Source of the DNA: Mucilaginibacter paludis DSM 18603
GTDB lineage: Bacteria > Bacteroidota > Bacteroidia > Sphingobacteriales > Sphingobacteriaceae
Reading direction: 5' to 3'
NCBI RefSeq assembly: GCF_000166195.2
Contig: NZ_CM001403.1
Span: 8,048,877-8,112,876, forward strand
DNA: 64,000 nt
Positions 16,512-25,001 of this stretch are shown one piece after another. The translations under genes and the position numbers were made by a program. How positions within the stretch are numbered: position 1 is the first letter of the stretch; each line of letters opens with the position of its first letter. The notes under the pieces are model-generated. The model was not told where the DNA came from. It was given only the letters and a program-made list of their open reading frames with translations, and searched no databases.

Positions 16512-18874
16512 TAATAGAATTTATAGCTTAAGTTTAACGAATAAGAACGGGTAGGCTGCGGCTGCATGAACGGCCCCCAATATTGCACGTTTGTTAAATT
16601 ATCCACTTTTAAGCCGATACGGTATTTCCCGCGGTCATAAAAAGCGGTCGAGCTCAATAATACGTATGATGGTACGGTCACCAGATCCGTATCATCGCCA
16701 TACGAACTGCTCGAGTAATTACCGCCAAAACCTAGGCCAAAGCCTTTTAAAGCCCCCCTACGGAGCGCGTAGCTGGCCCAGCCGTTGATCAAATGCTTAG
16801 GAGTGCCATAGGGCCTTTTGCCCTGGATGTCGGCGTCAGCCTTGGTAAATTCACTGATATTGTAACCATAGCCCAGCAGGATGTTCAGGCCATTTACCGG
16901 GTTAGCTACTAGTTCCGCCTCCAGTCCCTTGCTGCTTTGCGTTGCATCCTGTAAATAAAAGTTCGTGTTAGCCGGATCGGTACGTAATTTATCTTTCACC
17001 AGGATGTCATAGTAGCTTAGTGTAGCCGACCATTTATTATTCGCGCTCTCCATTTTGAAGCCGCCTTCATATTGAAAGGCTTGTTCAGGCTTAAATAACT
17101 TACCATCCTCAGCTTTGGCATTGGTATAGCTGAATCCGTTCTGGTAGTTAGCAAACGCAGATAAGGTACCTTTGATCAGTTGGTAAACGGCACCGAATTT
17201 AGGTGACGCCTTGGTTTGGCTAAAAGCGCCGGTATAAGTGTCTGTATTAATGTCATGAGAACCGTGATCATCGTAATGATCGATCCGAACCGAAGCCAAA
17301 ACATTCAGGCGGTCGGTAATATTGATCACATCCGCGAAATAAACGGCGGAATTAAAGGTGTTCTGATCCGATGGAGATCTCTTTAGCGTGTCTATCGCTT
17401 TATCAAAAGCCGAACGGCTTACAAAGAAGTTGCCTGGCTGTGTATAGTTGATCACATCGAAATTAGTTGACACGTAGTAATATGGGTCCTGGCGGTAAGC
17501 GGTATAATCAAATCCTAACAACAAACGGTGACGCATGCCGCCGAGCTGCACGTCTCCGGTAAAATTTTGCTGGATTTCGGTCTGGTGGTACTTGTCCGAT
17601 AACAAGCCAACCTGGCGAATCATCTGGTGATCATCTAAAATATATTTATCCAGAAACATCTGATGAGGCGCGTAAACCCCGTTCAAGGTGAAAAGAGTCT
17701 GGGATTTCCATTGTTTACTGAACTGGTAGTTAGCCTGTAGATAAATATTATAATTGGTTAGCTTGGTGTCGATATCATTGCCCTGGTAGCTGCGGTTATA
17801 ATCCAGCGGAATATCCTTATAGCTTTTTCCGGCCCAGTAAGTATTATCGGCCAGGTTGAAACCATTGATGGAGCCGGTATGGCGCTGATACAGTTCCGCT
17901 TCAAAGTTAAAAGTCAGTTTATTGCTGGCTTTATAGGTGAGGCTCGGTGCTATAAAGTAATTATGCTCAAAGCCGGCATCCTGAAAATTGCCGCTATGAT
18001 CGGCAGCCGCATTCAGGCGGAATAATACCTTTTTATCGCTGCTTAACGGCGTGTTCACATCAGCGGTGACGCGGTTTAAACCAAAGCTACCGCCCGTGTA
18101 AGACAGTTCGGTAAATGCGGTGTCTAAAGGTTTCTTGGTGACACGGTTGATCAAACCACCATAAGAGATTACTGAAGAACTGAATAAGGTACCCGAAGGG
18201 CCTTTGATCACTTCAATTCGGTCGATATTGGCGGGATCAATCGCCGAAAATTGATAAGCGGCTAAACCGTTGCGCATCCAGTTACCTGTGATGAAACCGC
18301 GCATCATCGTATAGGAGCGTCCGTTTCCAGCTTGCGCAATAGTAGAGGTACCTGAAGCATTTCGCATCGCGGTTTTATAATCAACGATGTTTTGTTCACG
18401 CAGCAGTTCGCTGGAGATCACCGAATATACTTGCGGATTTTCCAGGTTGGCCAGCGGCATACGTGCCACCATGTCGGATGTCTTATCACCGAATTTTAGC
18501 CGGTGGTTAGCACTGATCACTACATCCGCTAACTGCCTTGCATCCTGTTTCAGGCTAAGATTAACAACCAACGTTTGACCGCCTACAACTTTGACCGGCT
18601 GTTCATAGCCGATCAAGCCGATTGCACTTAATTTCAGGGTATAGGTTCCGGCCTTGATCTTCGTTAACTGGTAATGTCCTTGTTCATCAGTAATTGTGCC
18701 TCTGGTAGTGCCCAATAAACCGATGGTAATAGCGGCGGCGGGTTGACCATCAGAAGTTTTGATGGTGCCTTTAATCGTTCCGGTTTGGGCGAAAGCGGTG
18801 ACCGAAGCGAGCACCAAAAGAAAAGTAAAGTAAATGTTCTTACTCCATAGTGAAGAATTCATAGTTTTGTTCAA
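16511..18874 (-). CDS. TonB-dependent siderophore receptor
   Basis: A 787-residue outer-membrane receptor. A signal peptide ending AFAQ is followed by a carboxypeptidase-regulatory-like domain (about 30-110; GTIKGTIKTSDGQP), a plug domain (about 125-260; IDRIEVIKGPSGTLF) and a long beta-barrel ending in a strand that closes with phenylalanine-tyrosine, NLSYKFY. The length and plug match FhuE/FoxA-type siderophore receptors rather than SusC. It precedes the PepSY gene in one operon, supporting siderophore import. A 23-bp Fur-like palindrome lies 131 bases upstream of its start. Confidence 0.92.
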   Translation of the reverse strand: MNKTMNSSLWSKNIYFTFLLVLASVTAFAQTGTIKGTIKTSDGQPAAAITIGLLGTTRGTITDEQGHYQLTKIKAGTYTLKLSAIGLIGYEQPVKVVGGQTLVVNLSLKQDARQLADVVISANHRLKFGDKTSDMVARMPLANLENPQVYSVISSELLREQNIVDYKTAMRNASGTSTIAQAGNGRSYTMMRGFITGNWMRNGLAAYQFSAIDPANIDRIEVIKGPSGTLFSSSVISYGGLINRVTKKPLDTAFTELSYTGGSFGLNRVTADVNTPLSSDKKVLFRLNAAADHSGNFQDAGFEHNYFIAPSLTYKASNKLTFNFEAELYQRHTGSINGFNLADNTYWAGKSYKDIPLDYNRSYQGNDIDTKLTNYNIYLQANYQFSKQWKSQTLFTLNGVYAPHQMFLDKYILDDHQMIRQVGLLSDKYHQTEIQQNFTGDVQLGGMRHRLLLGFDYTAYRQDPYYYVSTNFDVINYTQPGNFFVSRSAFDKAIDTLKRSPSDQNTFNSAVYFADVINITDRLNVLASVRIDHYDDHGSHDINTDTYTGAFSQTKASPKFGAVYQLIKGTLSAFANYQNGFSYTNAKAEDGKLFKPEQAFQYEGGFKMESANNKWSATLSYYDILVKDKLRTDPANTNFYLQDATQSSKGLEAELVANPVNGLNILLGYGYNISEFTKADADIQGKRPYGTPKHLINGWASYALRRGALKGFGLGFGGNYSSSSYGDDTDLVTVPSYVLLSSTAFYDRGKYRIGLKVDNLTNVQYWGPFMQPQPTRSYSLNLSYKFY

Positions 18875-19004
18875 ATGATTAATGGGTTGAAGGATCTGTT
18901 AACACTGGCCCGGTGTGAAGTTTGGCGATGGATCACCGGGTTTTTTATGGACTATTTTGATTGCATAGGCGTTTACTAAAATTGTGCGGTCGCAAAGTAA
19001 ATGC

Positions 19005-19027
19005 TTATTTAGAATAATTCCAAATAA
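19005..19027. promoter_or_regulatory. Fur-like palindromic operator
   Basis: Eleven-base arms TTATTTAGAAT and ATTCCAAATAA are inverted around a central A with one mismatch. The shape and AT-rich content fit iron-responsive Fur boxes. It stands between the siderophore receptor (minus strand) and the serine hydrolase (plus strand), and the receptor is the expected target. No other gene-like feature is seen in 18.88-19.21 kb. Confidence 0.55.
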
Positions 19028-19212
19028 AAACAAAAGACTTCCGCCTATTGGGCCCTATTACTCATAATTCCGGGAATAGAATAAAAAATCTACAACCTAA
19101 GCTGCCAAAAACTGTAGATAGCACCCAGGCTTGTTCCATGAGAACGCAGAGGAAACTTGTTTATTAATAGGTGTGCAGAATTTAAATTACATTTAACGAT
19201 CACAAAACGACA

Positions 19213-20727
19213 ATGACAAAGAAGCTTTTACTATACCTTATCTTAATTTTCGTTTGCGCGGAACATGTTTTTTCACAGTCAAAAAATATCAGAAAAAATG
19301 ATGAATTTTCTGCTTTTCAAATTGGGGAACCTGAAGAAGAAGGCTTTTCCTCCTCGAAATTAAGCGCTATCTTCCCCTATGTCCGGAATCAACAGGTAAA
19401 TGTCCACAGCCTTATGATTATAAGGAATGATAAAATCATCTTTGATGCCTATTTTTATCCTTATGCTAATGGTTTGCAACATGATATCGCATCCTGTACA
19501 AAATCAATTACCTCTTTATTGATAGGTATAGCCATAGATAAAGGATTTATCCGTGATGAAAATGAATTAGTTAAAAATTATTTTCCGAAAATTAAGTCTT
19601 ACAGTAAAAACTTCCAAACATTAACTATAAAAGACTTACTTACCATGACCTCAGGTTTGGATTGCGGGGGTGATAATGAAGAAACCTTATTTTCCGGGCT
19701 TTTTAAAGCATCCGACTGGTCGGCGTATATTTTTAACATTCCAAGCACAAACACACCTGGGAAGCAATTCTCTTATTGCAGTTGTAATTTCTATCTGCTT
19801 GCCGAGATTCTATACCGTACTACAAAGTTATCTCCCGAAAAATTTGCGGATAAATACCTGTTTAAACCAATGGGGATTAAGAATTTCTACTGGACGAAAA
19901 ATAATAAAGGTGTTAATTATGGATGGGGAGATCTGGCCCTCAAGCCATATGATATGGCTAAAATAGGACGTTTATTATTGAATAATGGTAAATGGAATGG
20001 TGCCCAGCTTATTTCAGCGGATTATATCAGGAAAGCAACTAATATACAAATTCCTTTTAGTGGCGGCAAAGGATATGGTTATGGATTTTGGGTCGATAAT
20101 GACCATTCTTTCCAGGCAGTAGGCCGGGGCGGCCAAAGAATTCACGTTGATAGGTTATATAATGCCATCGTCGTCGCTACCGGCGGTGGTTATGACTGGG
20201 ATGAAAAAGGAGGATTAGATGAACTTATTGGACATTCCGTTCAACTGGCCGCTTTAAATAAAAATCAACCTGCCTCTGATAGTCTGAATGTAGCTATAGC
20301 CAATGCCTCAAAAATGAGCCGCATTCTGCCTGTAGAAAGTTTTGCAAACGCTCGTAAGGATCTTTTATTCAACCGTACGTTGATTTTTGGAAAAAACAGC
20401 ATGAATATTTCGACGGCCCGAATCATCACCTCCGGTTATGCTGATACTATATTCAGAATTACCAACTCATCAGGAAAGGTTGTCAATTATCCATTAGGCA
20501 TAGGAACAAAATATCGTTATTTTAAGGATACTCCTTCGAACCATGTCTATGCAATCAGAGGTTATTGGAAATCGCAAGATGACTTCGTGATAGATTTTAA
20601 TACATTAACCAAAATCAATGACAATAAAATTAATTTCAAGTTAAAAGACAAAGCGATTCAAGTAACAATTAAAGAAGGAACTCAGGCTATAAATGATACG
20701 GTGCGAGTTCACTTTGACGGTAATTAA
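19213..20727 (+). CDS. Beta-lactamase-family (S12-like) serine hydrolase, exported
   Basis: A 504-residue protein with a cleavable signal peptide (LLLYLILIFVCAEHVFSQS). The catalytic SxxK is SCTK at residues 94-97. The second motif, usually YSN, reads YCS, and the third appears as GRGGQ in place of HxG or KTG. About 110 C-terminal residues form an additional beta-rich domain after the catalytic part. The family includes esterases, D-aminopeptidases and penicillin-binding-like proteins, so actual beta-lactam resistance cannot be claimed. It is monocistronic and the substrate is unknown. Confidence 0.85.
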   Translation: MTKKLLLYLILIFVCAEHVFSQSKNIRKNDEFSAFQIGEPEEEGFSSSKLSAIFPYVRNQQVNVHSLMIIRNDKIIFDAYFYPYANGLQHDIASCTKSITSLLIGIAIDKGFIRDENELVKNYFPKIKSYSKNFQTLTIKDLLTMTSGLDCGGDNEETLFSGLFKASDWSAYIFNIPSTNTPGKQFSYCSCNFYLLAEILYRTTKLSPEKFADKYLFKPMGIKNFYWTKNNKGVNYGWGDLALKPYDMAKIGRLLLNNGKWNGAQLISADYIRKATNIQIPFSGGKGYGYGFWVDNDHSFQAVGRGGQRIHVDRLYNAIVVATGGGYDWDEKGGLDELIGHSVQLAALNKNQPASDSLNVAIANASKMSRILPVESFANARKDLLFNRTLIFGKNSMNISTARIITSGYADTIFRITNSSGKVVNYPLGIGTKYRYFKDTPSNHVYAIRGYWKSQDDFVIDFNTLTKINDNKINFKLKDKAIQVTIKEGTQAINDTVRVHFDGN

Positions 20728-20898
20728 TAAATTCGCAACTCACAAGGTCAATACTTAAATTACCCCTTCTATAGTATTTTTAGAGGAACCTTATCACAAG
20801 TAAGCAGGGTTGCTTACTTAATATGATGAAATACAATATTTGTAGGGGAAAAACTCAACATATAAATGTCTTTTTATTGAAATAATAGATATTTTAAT

Positions 20899-21534
20899 TC
20901 AGCGTCCGGATCCATTTTTATTGTAATAAGTGATACGGTTTTCTTCTTGCCTTGAATTTAACCGGAGCAAGTCACCGAGAACATAAGATTGTATCACCCG
21001 CTGCAATAATCGTGGTGGGTACCGCTGTTTAATTTGCTCCTGGCTATCCATATAAATATCCCAGGCTTCAGCGCCTTTGGTAAAATAACCATCTCCAATA
21101 AGCTTTTCCATCAATGCCTGAAGTCTAACTGTAATGGCATCTACATTTTCGTTTTGCCTGGTATAATCTATTTTATCCTCCATAATCTTATAAAGCAGTT
21201 CATTTGGCTTTCCTGCATTGACCCTGTAAACTGTATAATAATTTCTAAAAGAATCCTGGTCATAATCTGTCAGGATTTCTATTTTTTGTTGTGATATTGG
21301 ATAGCCTGGAGTTAATGAGAGCAGTGTACAATCGAAAATAAGGGCCAAGCGGCTTAGGTCGGTCAAAAGGACAAGCGCATCGGTATCGAAAGCCTCGATT
21401 CTGCTGACCTGATCAGGTGGGTAACCCAATAAAAAGGATAGCTCTTCTTGTGTATAACCAGCGGCAATACGTTTCATTTGCAACCTGTAAATCATATCCA
21501 CATAAAATGCGATGGTGCTATGCTCTTTTTGCAT
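20899..21534 (-). CDS. XRE-type HTH protein with long C-terminal domain
   Basis: A 211-residue protein. Residues about 15-70 form a Cro/C1 HTH (YRLQMKRIAAGYTQEELS, then QVSRIEAFDTD). The remaining helical portion has no family I know. It lies 6 bases after the sigma factor gene on the same strand, so the two are probably cotranscribed. That pairing suggests it modulates or reports on the sigma factor response, which is inference. Confidence 0.75.
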   Translation of the reverse strand: MQKEHSTIAFYVDMIYRLQMKRIAAGYTQEELSFLLGYPPDQVSRIEAFDTDALVLLTDLSRLALIFDCTLLSLTPGYPISQQKIEILTDYDQDSFRNYYTVYRVNAGKPNELLYKIMEDKIDYTRQNENVDAITVRLQALMEKLIGDGYFTKGAEAWDIYMDSQEQIKQRYPPRLLQRVIQSYVLGDLLRLNSRQEENRITYYNKNGSGR

Positions 21535-21540
21535 GATTGT

Positions 21541-22125
21541 TTAGGGCCTGATGAGCAGATAAATAAAAATGATAACGCCTAATTTGGCTTTTAAAATTCG
21601 AAGGGCTCTGTTAACCTGCTTGGATACATTATTTTCTGTGGTATCTAATCGTAATGCAATTTCCCTATTATTGAGTTGTTCGTTTCTGCTTAACTCAAAT
21701 ACGACTCTCATTTTACGAGGTAGCGCCTGAATTTCTTTATGGATATAGGCTTTCAGCTCTTTTTCCCGTACAAGGTGATCGGTTGAAGAATTACTGTTTG
21801 TAACTATATAATTATTTAAAGAGTGTATATACTTTGATTCGACCTTCTGACGAGCCAAAAGATTTAATATCTTATTTCTCATGGATATATACAAATAACC
21901 TGCAAGATTACCATCCGCGATTACAATGTCTCTTTTTAGCCAAAGGGAAGTAAATAAGTCTTGTATGACATCTTTAGCCTGCTCTTCATATTGTAGCTTT
22001 TTATAAGCATGAACCAATAGCAGGTAAGCGTATCTACGATATATTTCGGTAAAGGCAACGTGATCCGATTCTTTTAACAGATCGATCAATTCATTATCAG
22101 AAAGAATGCTGTAGTCGGCCATCAA
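21541..22125 (-). CDS. ECF RNA polymerase sigma factor
   Basis: A 194-residue sigma-70 family protein. Region 2 includes DVIQDLFTSLWLKRD with the LFTSLW core, and region 4 includes LPRKMRVVFELSRNEQ and a NREIALRLDTTENNVSKQV helix-turn-helix. This is the type that partners FecR anti-sigma factors to drive SusC/SusD transport loci. The nearest FecR gene is at 25002 on the opposite strand, beyond an unrelated operon. It ends with an unusual hydrophobic tail (GVIIFIYLLIRP). Confidence 0.9.
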   Translation of the reverse strand: MMADYSILSDNELIDLLKESDHVAFTEIYRRYAYLLLVHAYKKLQYEEQAKDVIQDLFTSLWLKRDIVIADGNLAGYLYISMRNKILNLLARQKVESKYIHSLNNYIVTNSNSSTDHLVREKELKAYIHKEIQALPRKMRVVFELSRNEQLNNREIALRLDTTENNVSKQVNRALRILKAKLGVIIFIYLLIRP

Positions 22126-22187
22126 TGAGCATATTATCAGTGAATAATATGAACTTCTTTGAGGCCAGCTCTACCATGCCAAAAACA

Positions 22188-22292
22188 ATAGGGCACGGTA
22201 GCTTGCTATCCTCTACAGCCTGGCTCTGGTGGGCCGACCGCTCCTTACGAAGCGGCCCCGAAGTATAGGAATAAGCAAGCACCGTACCCTAT
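22188..22292. repeat. Large palindromic structured element
   Basis: Arms of about 20 bases (22188-22207 and 22274-22292), reading ATAGGGCACGGTAGCTTGCT and its near reverse complement, enclose a GC-rich loop with its own hairpin (CCGCT/AGCGG). It is much richer in GC than its surroundings and lies in the 22.13-22.58 kb gap, which otherwise holds no gene. It may be a mobile palindromic unit or a structured RNA; a short frame over it is treated as spurious. Confidence 0.5.
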
Positions 22293-22582
22293 CGCTCGTA
22301 TAGGGAACAGATGCCTAACTTACTCCGCTTCGGAAAATTTACCAGATTTAGCTGCGAAGCTCGTTTTTACAGTGCTCTATAATGTAAGTACTGCAAATTT
22401 ATCAATTCCAATAGTTATCTCCTATAACTATTGTTCTCTATTTAATTCTTTGAAAATTCTATTAAATAATCGTTAAAGATAAGCGATAATTTGATGTTCG
22501 GAAAATTTTTCAGGTTGTAAAAGTTTGTATTTTAATTGTATTATTAGTAATATTGGTTGTAATTTACAAACAGGAGGTAGTT

Positions 22583-22996
22583 ATGTTGAAAGAAAAAAAA
22601 GGCGTTGGCAAAATCCATATCGGTCCAAAGATCAGACGTCTAAGGCAGATAAAAGGAATTAGTCAAAAAGCATTTGCATCAGAATTACAGATTACACAAC
22701 AAGCGGTGTCTAAAATCGAACAAAGCGAAATAGTCAATGAAGAAACACTTGGAAAAATCGCTGAAATATTAGGAGTATCTATGGAGGCAATCGTTAACTT
22801 TGATGATGATGCTTCTTTTAACAATTTTATAAATACTAATGAAGTGATTAATCAACGCTGCGATGTAACCAACCATTATCAGTCCATCGAAAAAATCACC
22901 GAACTTTATGAGAGATTGTTAAAAAGTGAAATTGAGAAAAATCAGCTTTTGAAAGACATTGCTGATTTAAAGGACAATAGCAACAATAGAAAATAA
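22583..22996 (+). CDS. XRE-family regulator with coiled-coil tail
   Basis: This encodes 137 residues. I chose the ATG at 22583 because AGGAGGT stands 5-11 bases upstream, one of the clearest ribosome sites in the window; a TTG at 22553 is less likely. Residues about 10-65 are a Cro/C1 HTH (KIRRLRQIKGISQKAFA, then QQAVSKIEQSE). The C-terminus is a charged helix likely to form a coiled coil. It is the first of three closely packed genes (1-base gap to the next). It has a strong SD in a genus where SDs are weak, which may mark a transferred unit. Confidence 0.85.
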   Translation: MLKEKKGVGKIHIGPKIRRLRQIKGISQKAFASELQITQQAVSKIEQSEIVNEETLGKIAEILGVSMEAIVNFDDDASFNNFINTNEVINQRCDVTNHYQSIEKITELYERLLKSEIEKNQLLKDIADLKDNSNNRK

Positions 22997-22997
22997 A

Positions 22998-23366
22998 ATG
23001 GATACGACAAAAATACACATGCAAACCCATCAAGGTCTTCAGTTAAAAAGTGTTATGGACTTACTCAATGTGTCTATTGACGACTTGGGAAAAGGCTTAA
23101 ACCTTAAAAGAGCTGAAGTCGTAGAATTGATAACGAGTACGGAAATTGATGATGCAATCATAACCGCGGTTGCTGTGTTTCTGAATATACCGGTTGCAGT
23201 AATTAGAAATTTCAAATATGATTTGCCTTTTCAACCTAATATACTTTCAGAAAACAATACGATTATAAACTACAATCATTGCATCAATCAAAATTCGATT
23301 GAAAGTATTGCCAAGATCTATGAGATTGTTCGTGATTTGGTTAAAAAAGAAAATGGTTCTAAATAA
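22998..23366 (+). CDS. HTH-like small protein, paralogous in layout to its neighbour
   Basis: A 122-residue protein. The N-terminal 65 residues look like a diverged XRE fold (LKSVMDLLNVSIDDLGKGL followed by helices ending VAVFLNIP). The C-terminal part contains NSIESIAKIYEIV, comparable with QSIEKITELYERL of the preceding protein, so the two proteins share a tail type. This suggests an ancient duplication and possible heterodimers. Stop-to-start gaps on both sides are below 6 bases. Function not recognised. Confidence 0.65.
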   Translation: MDTTKIHMQTHQGLQLKSVMDLLNVSIDDLGKGLNLKRAEVVELITSTEIDDAIITAVAVFLNIPVAVIRNFKYDLPFQPNILSENNTIINYNHCINQNSIESIAKIYEIVRDLVKKENGSK

Positions 23367-23371
23367 AAACA

Positions 23372-23881
23372 ATGAGTTGTTGCGCAAAGGTTCATGTGCC
23401 ACTTTCTCCAAGGTGCAGCAATATAAACAAGCAAATAAGCTTACAAAACCCCAAACACAAATCTAAACTTATCAAGATGGCCGATGCAATGAGTTACGAG
23501 TACCTGCTGAGACGAATATATCAGGTTGGCAGATATGGCAAAAAAGATGTGGATGCCGATGTCTACCGCAGTTTCGAACATGCAGAAAGACTATACACTT
23601 TAGAACAAGGAAACATTGCGAAGGGCCTGCCCAGGATAGATAACCGCAGTATAACGCAACTGGAAACCGAGTACCGCGTCGGTTGTAAACATATTTGGCT
23701 TATTATCGCCAAAGCCCTAAAGGCCGGGTATGAAAAATTTGGCCATCAATTTACGTCAGACCAGAAACAGATTTTTGAGCATTTATTTGTCGAACCTAAA
23801 GAATTAACTAAGGATCACCTTGATCAAGTGATTGATACAGCAGAATCGATTTTTGTTAAATATAAAATCTACCCGGCATAA
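23372..23881 (+). CDS. Hypothetical protein, third gene of the HTH operon
   Basis: A 169-residue protein, soluble and mostly helical, with a basic middle (RRIYQVGRYGKKDVDADVY). There is no signal peptide or recognised motif. It begins with a Cys-rich start (MSCCAKVH), but an internal ATG (KMADAMSYEYLL, about residue 36) is also possible. It sits 5 bases after the preceding regulator-like gene. The operon ends in a strong hairpin at 23892. Function unknown. Confidence 0.6.
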   Translation: MSCCAKVHVPLSPRCSNINKQISLQNPKHKSKLIKMADAMSYEYLLRRIYQVGRYGKKDVDADVYRSFEHAERLYTLEQGNIAKGLPRIDNRSITQLETEYRVGCKHIWLIIAKALKAGYEKFGHQFTSDQKQIFEHLFVEPKELTKDHLDQVIDTAESIFVKYKIYPA

Positions 23882-23891
23882 CCATAAAAAA

Positions 23892-23925
23892 AGCCTTGGC
23901 AATTTTGCTAAGGCTCGTATATTTT
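23892..23925. terminator. Bidirectional terminator
   Basis: AGCCTTGGC and GCTAAGGCT form a 9-base stem with one mismatch, with a run of A before and T after. It stands between convergent genes ending at 23881 and 23951. Confidence 0.75.
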
Positions 23926-23950
23926 TAATTAAGGGAGCTATTCGAATCAA

Positions 23951-24823
23951 TTATAGTTTCTCGATTTCCGTAATAGTCAATTTGGTAAATTTCGCAATCT
24001 GCTCAATAGATATACCATCTTTTTTCATTTCACGCGCAATGGATACGGCTTCTTCATGTTTAGCTCTATCGATCAAAAGTTCTTCTAAGCCCATTGTATT
24101 ACTCCTTCCTGTTAATATTTCTACCTCTTGTTCAAATTTAGTATTTATGTCCGAGTTTTCAAAACGGACATAATACCTTAAAAAATTCATCAGTACCCGG
24201 ATTTTTTCTTTGGCTATCTGTTTTGTGAGTAACTGCCTGACTAATTCTAATTTCAATTGTAATAACAAGGCATCACGTTCCTTCTCATCAAAATAATCTT
24301 TTCCAGCTATGGCTGCTTTTGCAGTCAATATCACCATAGCAAAGGGATTGTTACTCGCCCGCAGCTCTGCTTCATCTTGTCTGCTGATCTTATAGGTATT
24401 AAATGTATACAATAGGCTCGTACCCCTAAACTCAATTTGAAAACTGTTGGGCCTTTCTTTGTAAATAGCCTCTGTAAAGATCGCGTAAGCTGTGATCGGC
24501 TTCTGATATTTGTCCAGTATCCTATAAAAGTAAGTGAACATGCGCTGGGCAAAATCCTGCTGGTATTGCCCTTGCACTTCCACATGCACCAAGACCCACT
24601 CCTCTTTACCATCACGGGTAAATACCTTGACCAGTTTATCAATGATCTTTGGAGAATATTCATCGTTTTCCGGTGGAAAAACCTGCTCCAACTCTTTGTC
24701 TAAAAATTCAAATTTTTTATTAAAGTCATAAAATTGCTCCGCTTCTGGATCAAAAAACATTAAAAAATCATCGAATACATCTTCGAGTATTCCTTTCCAG
24801 AGAATATCGTCTTTTCTTCTCAT
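23951..24823 (-). CDS. Rpn-family recombination-promoting nuclease / PD-(D/E)XK protein
   Basis: A 290-residue protein. The PD-(D/E)XK core is visible as an acidic N-terminal helix region followed by WVLVHVEVQGQ at about residues 78-88, the E-x-Q motif of the Rpn (YhgA-like) transposase-related nucleases. The C-terminus has the usual helical repeat with an ISIEQIAKFTKLT-type mini-helix-turn-helix. Relatives promote recombination or act in anti-phage responses; many are scattered single genes in Bacteroidota. It is monocistronic and convergent with the HTH operon. Confidence 0.85.
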   Translation of the reverse strand: MRRKDDILWKGILEDVFDDFLMFFDPEAEQFYDFNKKFEFLDKELEQVFPPENDEYSPKIIDKLVKVFTRDGKEEWVLVHVEVQGQYQQDFAQRMFTYFYRILDKYQKPITAYAIFTEAIYKERPNSFQIEFRGTSLLYTFNTYKISRQDEAELRASNNPFAMVILTAKAAIAGKDYFDEKERDALLLQLKLELVRQLLTKQIAKEKIRVLMNFLRYYVRFENSDINTKFEQEVEILTGRSNTMGLEELLIDRAKHEEAVSIAREMKKDGISIEQIAKFTKLTITEIEKL

Positions 24824-25001
24824 AATGCAAATATTAGAAACTTTAATCTATTATGTAACGGCGCAACTTATATAGTTAAAGATTGAGAAAATATTTGCTT
24901 GTGACGACAGTTTTAAAGAAACTACAACAATCGGGAATTATTTAGTCCCATTTTTCTACACCTCTTTGTGTTGATCTCAAAAATAGTTAAAATCATAAGA
25001 T

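Noticed and set aside
22097..22282. Minus-strand frame over the palindromic element
   Set aside because: It follows the inverted repeat and overlaps the sigma factor start; the structured DNA/RNA explanation is better.
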